A stretch of DNA of 64,000 bases, from assembly GCA_019044685.2 (NCBI GenBank), contig JAGTXX020000015.1, positions 496,001-560,000 of the forward strand. The letters are read 5' to 3'. This DNA is from Nannochloris sp. 'desiccata' (taxonomy: Eukaryota > Chlorophyta > Trebouxiophyceae > Chlorellales > Chlorellaceae). Shown one piece after another: positions 61,250 to 64,000 of this stretch; the stretch's first letter is position 1; every line of letters begins with the position of its first letter. Made by a program: the position numbers and the translations under genes. The notes beneath the pieces are model-generated. The model ran no database searches and had not been told where the DNA came from. It saw only the letters and a program-made list of their open reading frames with translations.

Positions 61250-62162
61250 CTATCGTTTGCTCTTGATTGTATTACTAAGCCAATCCAGCCCTTCAAACAG
61301 CCCTTCCCCTTTAATCGCACTCGTTTTGAATATCGACCAGTCTCTGTTTTTAATACTCGACAGACCCAACCCCTCTGCTACTGCAGAATCACTCAACGCC
61401 CCTGGAAGATCCTGTTTATTTGCATATACAAGAATAGCTGCATCCTTGAGTTCTTCTTCTTCCAAAATAGCTTGGAACTCTTCCCTACTTGTCGGCAGTC
61501 TATCGGCATCACATGAATCGACGACATAGATGATTGCTTGTGTGTTGGGGTAGTAACACCGCCAATATGGACGGATAGAGGTCTGACCACCTAAATCCCA
61601 GACCTGGAATTTGATGTTTTTATACGTTACGGTCTCTACATTGAATCCAATAGCTGTAGAAAGAGGGAAAAAAATAATAATAGTAATAAAAGTGAGAACA
61701 ACGGCAAATGGTGAAAAGTTTTCTTGTTTTTTAGAGATGAGCAGCATTATTATTTTTAAAATAAACTAAAGGTTGACTGATTGATAATTTTACGTACTTG
61801 GGATGGTTTGAACGACTTCTCCAACGTGTAAACGGTCTGCAGATTTGATTAAAAGAAGAAAGAGATTATCAGTTGGCGGGAGAGCGGTGATTTTTTTTTT
61901 GAGAAAAATTATTATGGCAAGCTAGTGTCCCTTCAGGATATTACGGATCAGCATGTTGAATTATTTGACTCACATAAAATAGTAGTTTTTCCTGCATTAT
62001 CTAATCCTAATACGAGGATTCTAGCTTCCTTGTCCCCAAATAAAGACATCAATCTAGACATCCATAATCCCTGCGAGCAGCAAAGCATGAAGGGGATCAG
62101 CAATGAAATCGGCTATACAGTTTTATTTGTGAGTTCGACGGGAGGTCTGCTAGACTAACCAT
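61250..62162 (-). CDS. ARL1: ARL1 small GTPase, 180 aa
   Basis: Golgi ARF-like GTPase that recruits GRIP-domain golgins. Exons are 62162-62160 (ATG only), 62070-61974, 61836-61798 and 61653-61250; phases 0, 1 and 1 join exactly. The product begins [20 protein letters not shown] with Gly2 for N-myristoylation. It has GLDNAGKTT (P-loop), [38 protein letters not shown] (switch I, interswitch and switch II, an ARL1 hallmark), NKQD and the closing [11 protein letters not shown]. Length matches ARL1 (about 180-182). The start is supported by the need for Gly2 and by the clean ATG|GTTAGT donor. It faces the complex I gene. Confidence 0.93.
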
Positions 62163-62552
62163 TGTGAAGCAGGCGTTGATCTTTCAACCAAGAAGATTTT
62201 CAAATGCGTAAAGATTAGACTAGTGCTTTAATGCGAAGACAGAAGGGTAGCTCAATCTAATTGAATTTATGATTTGATCCTATAAATTCTATGACGTGTT
62301 GAGTAGAGGATGCAGAGAATTTATTTGCAGTCCTGGGTCCACGTTGAAAAAGTTTGGTTTTGGGCACATGAACAAACACGCTGCAGATCGGAATCCATTT
62401 GATAATAATCATACCATTACAAAGACATCTAGGTACAGTTTCTGGGAACAACTTTTTAGAGTTTGTTCACGTTATTGTTCTTTACATCGGCAAAGGGTTT
62501 TTTTCTGCGTCTTAAGAAATCAAGCAGGAGGCACGTAAATATAGTCTAGATA
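62163..62552. promoter_or_regulatory. Divergent region ARL1 / NDUFA7-like gene
   Basis: 390 bp between opposing starts; no named element. Confidence 0.35.
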
Positions 62553-63231
62553 ATGTCAAAAGCATCTTCACTAGGCGGAAAGATTGCTGCGGCTCTTCGC
62601 GGCATTGGAATCAAGGCACCATGGAGGGTAAGCAATAATTAAATTGCAAGACCTGCACTGTTTCCTCCCTTTTTCTTCCAACATATCCATTAATGGCACA
62701 TTGCTTACGCCATGCAGATCACTGGTCCTACATCGCACCCTGAATACATGTCCCACCTCCCTCAGGCTACTGACTATAGAGTGCACGCCCCGTCGTAAGT
62801 CGATCCTCTTTTTCCTCCTCTCACTCTTCTTGTTATGCAGATCATTTCTTAGTTAAATTCATGTGTTCTTACTGCAGATCACAACCTGTACGTGTGATTA
62901 TCCCTCAGGCTGAACCTGAGCATGTCTATGATATTAAATATTACAGTAAGTGCGGGCCGGATTTTGAATTTCCCCCCGAGAAAGCTATTTTTCTAATTGC
63001 TATTTTTTCCGACGCTATTTACATTGATTCTTCTTGTTTGCAGCTCGAGACTCTCGTAGAGCGTACCTGCCAGGTGGAACTAAAAAGATGGAGAAGCTTG
63101 AGATAAAGCCCAGGGCCAAGGAAGGAGAAGAAGGAGCAACAGAGAGTCCAATGACGCCAGGTACACCGTTTAAATATAAGACTCAGTTGCGTAGCATATT
63201 AGATAACGAACATAATGGGTACACCATTTAG
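62553..63231 (+). CDS. Complex I accessory subunit, NDUFA7 (B14.5a)-like, 135 aa
   Basis: Exons are 62553-62627, 62718-62794, 62878-62945 and 63044-63231; phases 0, 2 and 1 all fit. This is the most intron-dense gene here. The product starts MSKASSLGGKIAAALRGIG, a short amphipathic basic leader. Then come SHPEYMSHLPQATDYRVHAP, PVRVIIPQAEPEHVYDIKYY and TRDSRRAYLP. The YYxxRDxRR motif matches NDUFA7, where human has YYCTRDGRR. The tail is Pro/Glu/Lys-rich. Mitochondrial complex I membership is inferred from this motif, the length (human 113 aa) and the leader; homology is short, so another mitochondrial protein remains possible. Confidence 0.55.
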
Positions 63232-63466
63232 AATTTAGATTATCCGCCCTTGTTGCTCTTTTGCTGTAATATAGACTATCAAGTTCAATCAAATAAAGAC
63301 CTCTCTTCGTGCGTTCTCGCCCTCCGCGACTCCACAGGAGCCATAGCAGGGTTAGTGTATGCATCCCGCACCATACATTGCCTTCTATCGCATATAGTTC
63401 CATCTATCTAATTGCACTATTTTATTTCTGGCCTTCAGCCTCCAGATCAAAGCTGAGGAGAGGGGA

Positions 63467-64000
63467 ATGAGCGAAGCGAAAAGCAGCATGTCTCTCATGT
63501 GTAAGTCCGCCCTACTGACTCGGGGGCTCCCGCTTTTACGAAGCTTCAATGCTAATGCAGTCAGAAGAATTTGTGGATCTCAGAGATTTAGGAAAATACC
63601 CAATGTGCATGTCTTAGGAGCTTATGATCCTTTACAGTGCATGGGCACCCCCTATTCCCGAAGCCTACGAACCAATGCTGCTGCAGTTGAACCATCAAAG
63701 ACGTCACCTAGCAGTTCATCTACATCATCCCCTACCCCCAACCCCAATGCCCCTTCTTTTCAAGAGGCCATCGCAAGGTTGCAAGAATACTGGGCGTCTG
63801 TCGGCTGTGCCGTCTGGCTGCCCCACAACACCGAAGTTGGTGCAGGCACTATGAATCCTGCTACGTTTTTGCGTGTCTTGGGTCCTGAGCCTTGGAATGT
63901 TGCCTATGCCGAACCCTCTATTCGTCCAGATGACTCCCGTTACGGTGACAATCCCAATCGCGTTCAACGCCACACCCAATTCCAAGTTATTCTCAAACCA
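63467..64000 (+). CDS. Bacterial-type glycyl-tRNA synthetase, alpha domain start (partial)
   Basis: Organelle enzyme charging tRNA-Gly. The open frame runs to the window end. After about 100 residues of Ser/Arg/Pro-rich leader, the alpha-subunit (GlyQ) signature appears: [63 protein letters not shown] and [15 protein letters not shown] [10 protein letters not shown]. In plants the alpha and beta parts are fused in one dual-targeted plastid/mitochondrial protein; a fusion is expected downstream but cannot be seen. ATGs at 63467, 63488 and 63497 are all possible starts, and alternative use could alter targeting. This entry begins at the first. Confidence 0.9.
   Translation, partial: MSEAKSSMSLMCKSALLTRGLPLLRSFNANAVRRICGSQRFRKIPNVHVLGAYDPLQCMGTPYSRSLRTNAAAVEPSKTSPSSSSTSSPTPNPNAPSFQEAIARLQEYWASVGCAVWLPHNTEVGAGTMNPATFLRVLGPEPWNVAYAEPSIRPDDSRYGDNPNRVQRHTQFQVILKP

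Noticed and set aside
61654..61747. N-terminal extension of the last ARL1 exon
   Set aside because: Intron sequence; the P-loop is supplied by upstream exons in phase.
1..64000. tRNA, rRNA or CRISPR features
   Set aside because: Scanned by eye for cloverleaf T-loop words and regularly spaced repeats; none convincing. A covariance search (tRNAscan-SE, Infernal) would be decisive.

Overview
This window is nuclear DNA from a plastid-bearing eukaryote, most likely an archaeplastid alga. Four genes point to a plastid: a nuclear-encoded bacterial-type ribosomal protein bL28, a PsbP-domain protein with a twin-arginine lumen signal, a ribose-5-phosphate isomerase with a transit-like leader, and a bacterial-type glycyl-tRNA synthetase alpha domain. 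Their leaders look like simple transit peptides with no preceding ER signal, which suggests a primary plastid. Three features recall the green lineage: a MATH protein of the plant TRAF1/MUSE13-14 type, a CDC26 reading frame 26 nt upstream of a TTM3-like CYTH gene, and a TFIP11/STIP N-terminus of plant type. I cannot separate a green from a red alga without database searches.

Layout. 1-15 kb: DENN protein (partial), an orphan coiled-coil gene, a broken LRR gene, GST-fused valyl-tRNA synthetase, plastid bL28, Pol III subunit RPC5, a RanBPM/GID-type protein, mitochondrial uS5 and eIF1A. 15-22 kb: two paralogous Myb/SANT plus winged-helix genes, head to head. 22-38 kb: Aurora kinase, plant-type MATH protein, eL36, ribose-5-phosphate isomerase, cyclic-nucleotide phosphodiesterase, TFIP11 splicing factor, NADPH-thioredoxin reductase, PsbP-domain protein and RAD6-type E2. 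38.2-43.9 kb: a gene-poor island with two non-autonomous hAT-like elements, each with a perfect 8-bp target duplication, a frameshifted coiled-coil/membrane gene and small repeats. 43.9-64 kb: LETM1-like protein, the CDC26-TTM3 pair, an orphan type II membrane protein, an orphan coiled-coil tail-anchored protein, a ZNF598/Hel2 E3 ligase, a CaMK-like kinase, an orphan coiled-coil protein, ARL1, a complex I NDUFA7-like subunit and the start of glycyl-tRNA synthetase.

Gene architecture is distinctive. Strands alternate strictly for 21 consecutive confident genes, so nearly every gene shares a short divergent promoter with one neighbour and a short convergent tail with the other. Most genes have zero or one intron. 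Introns are mostly about 60-350 nt with GT-AG ends, and usually lie within the first few codons; in ARL1 the first coding exon is the ATG alone.

The observations I rate highest are the CDC26-TTM3 bicistronic arrangement, in which the CDC26 intron also acts as a frame switch, the divergent Myb/SANT-winged-helix paralogue pair, and the two hAT-like elements.
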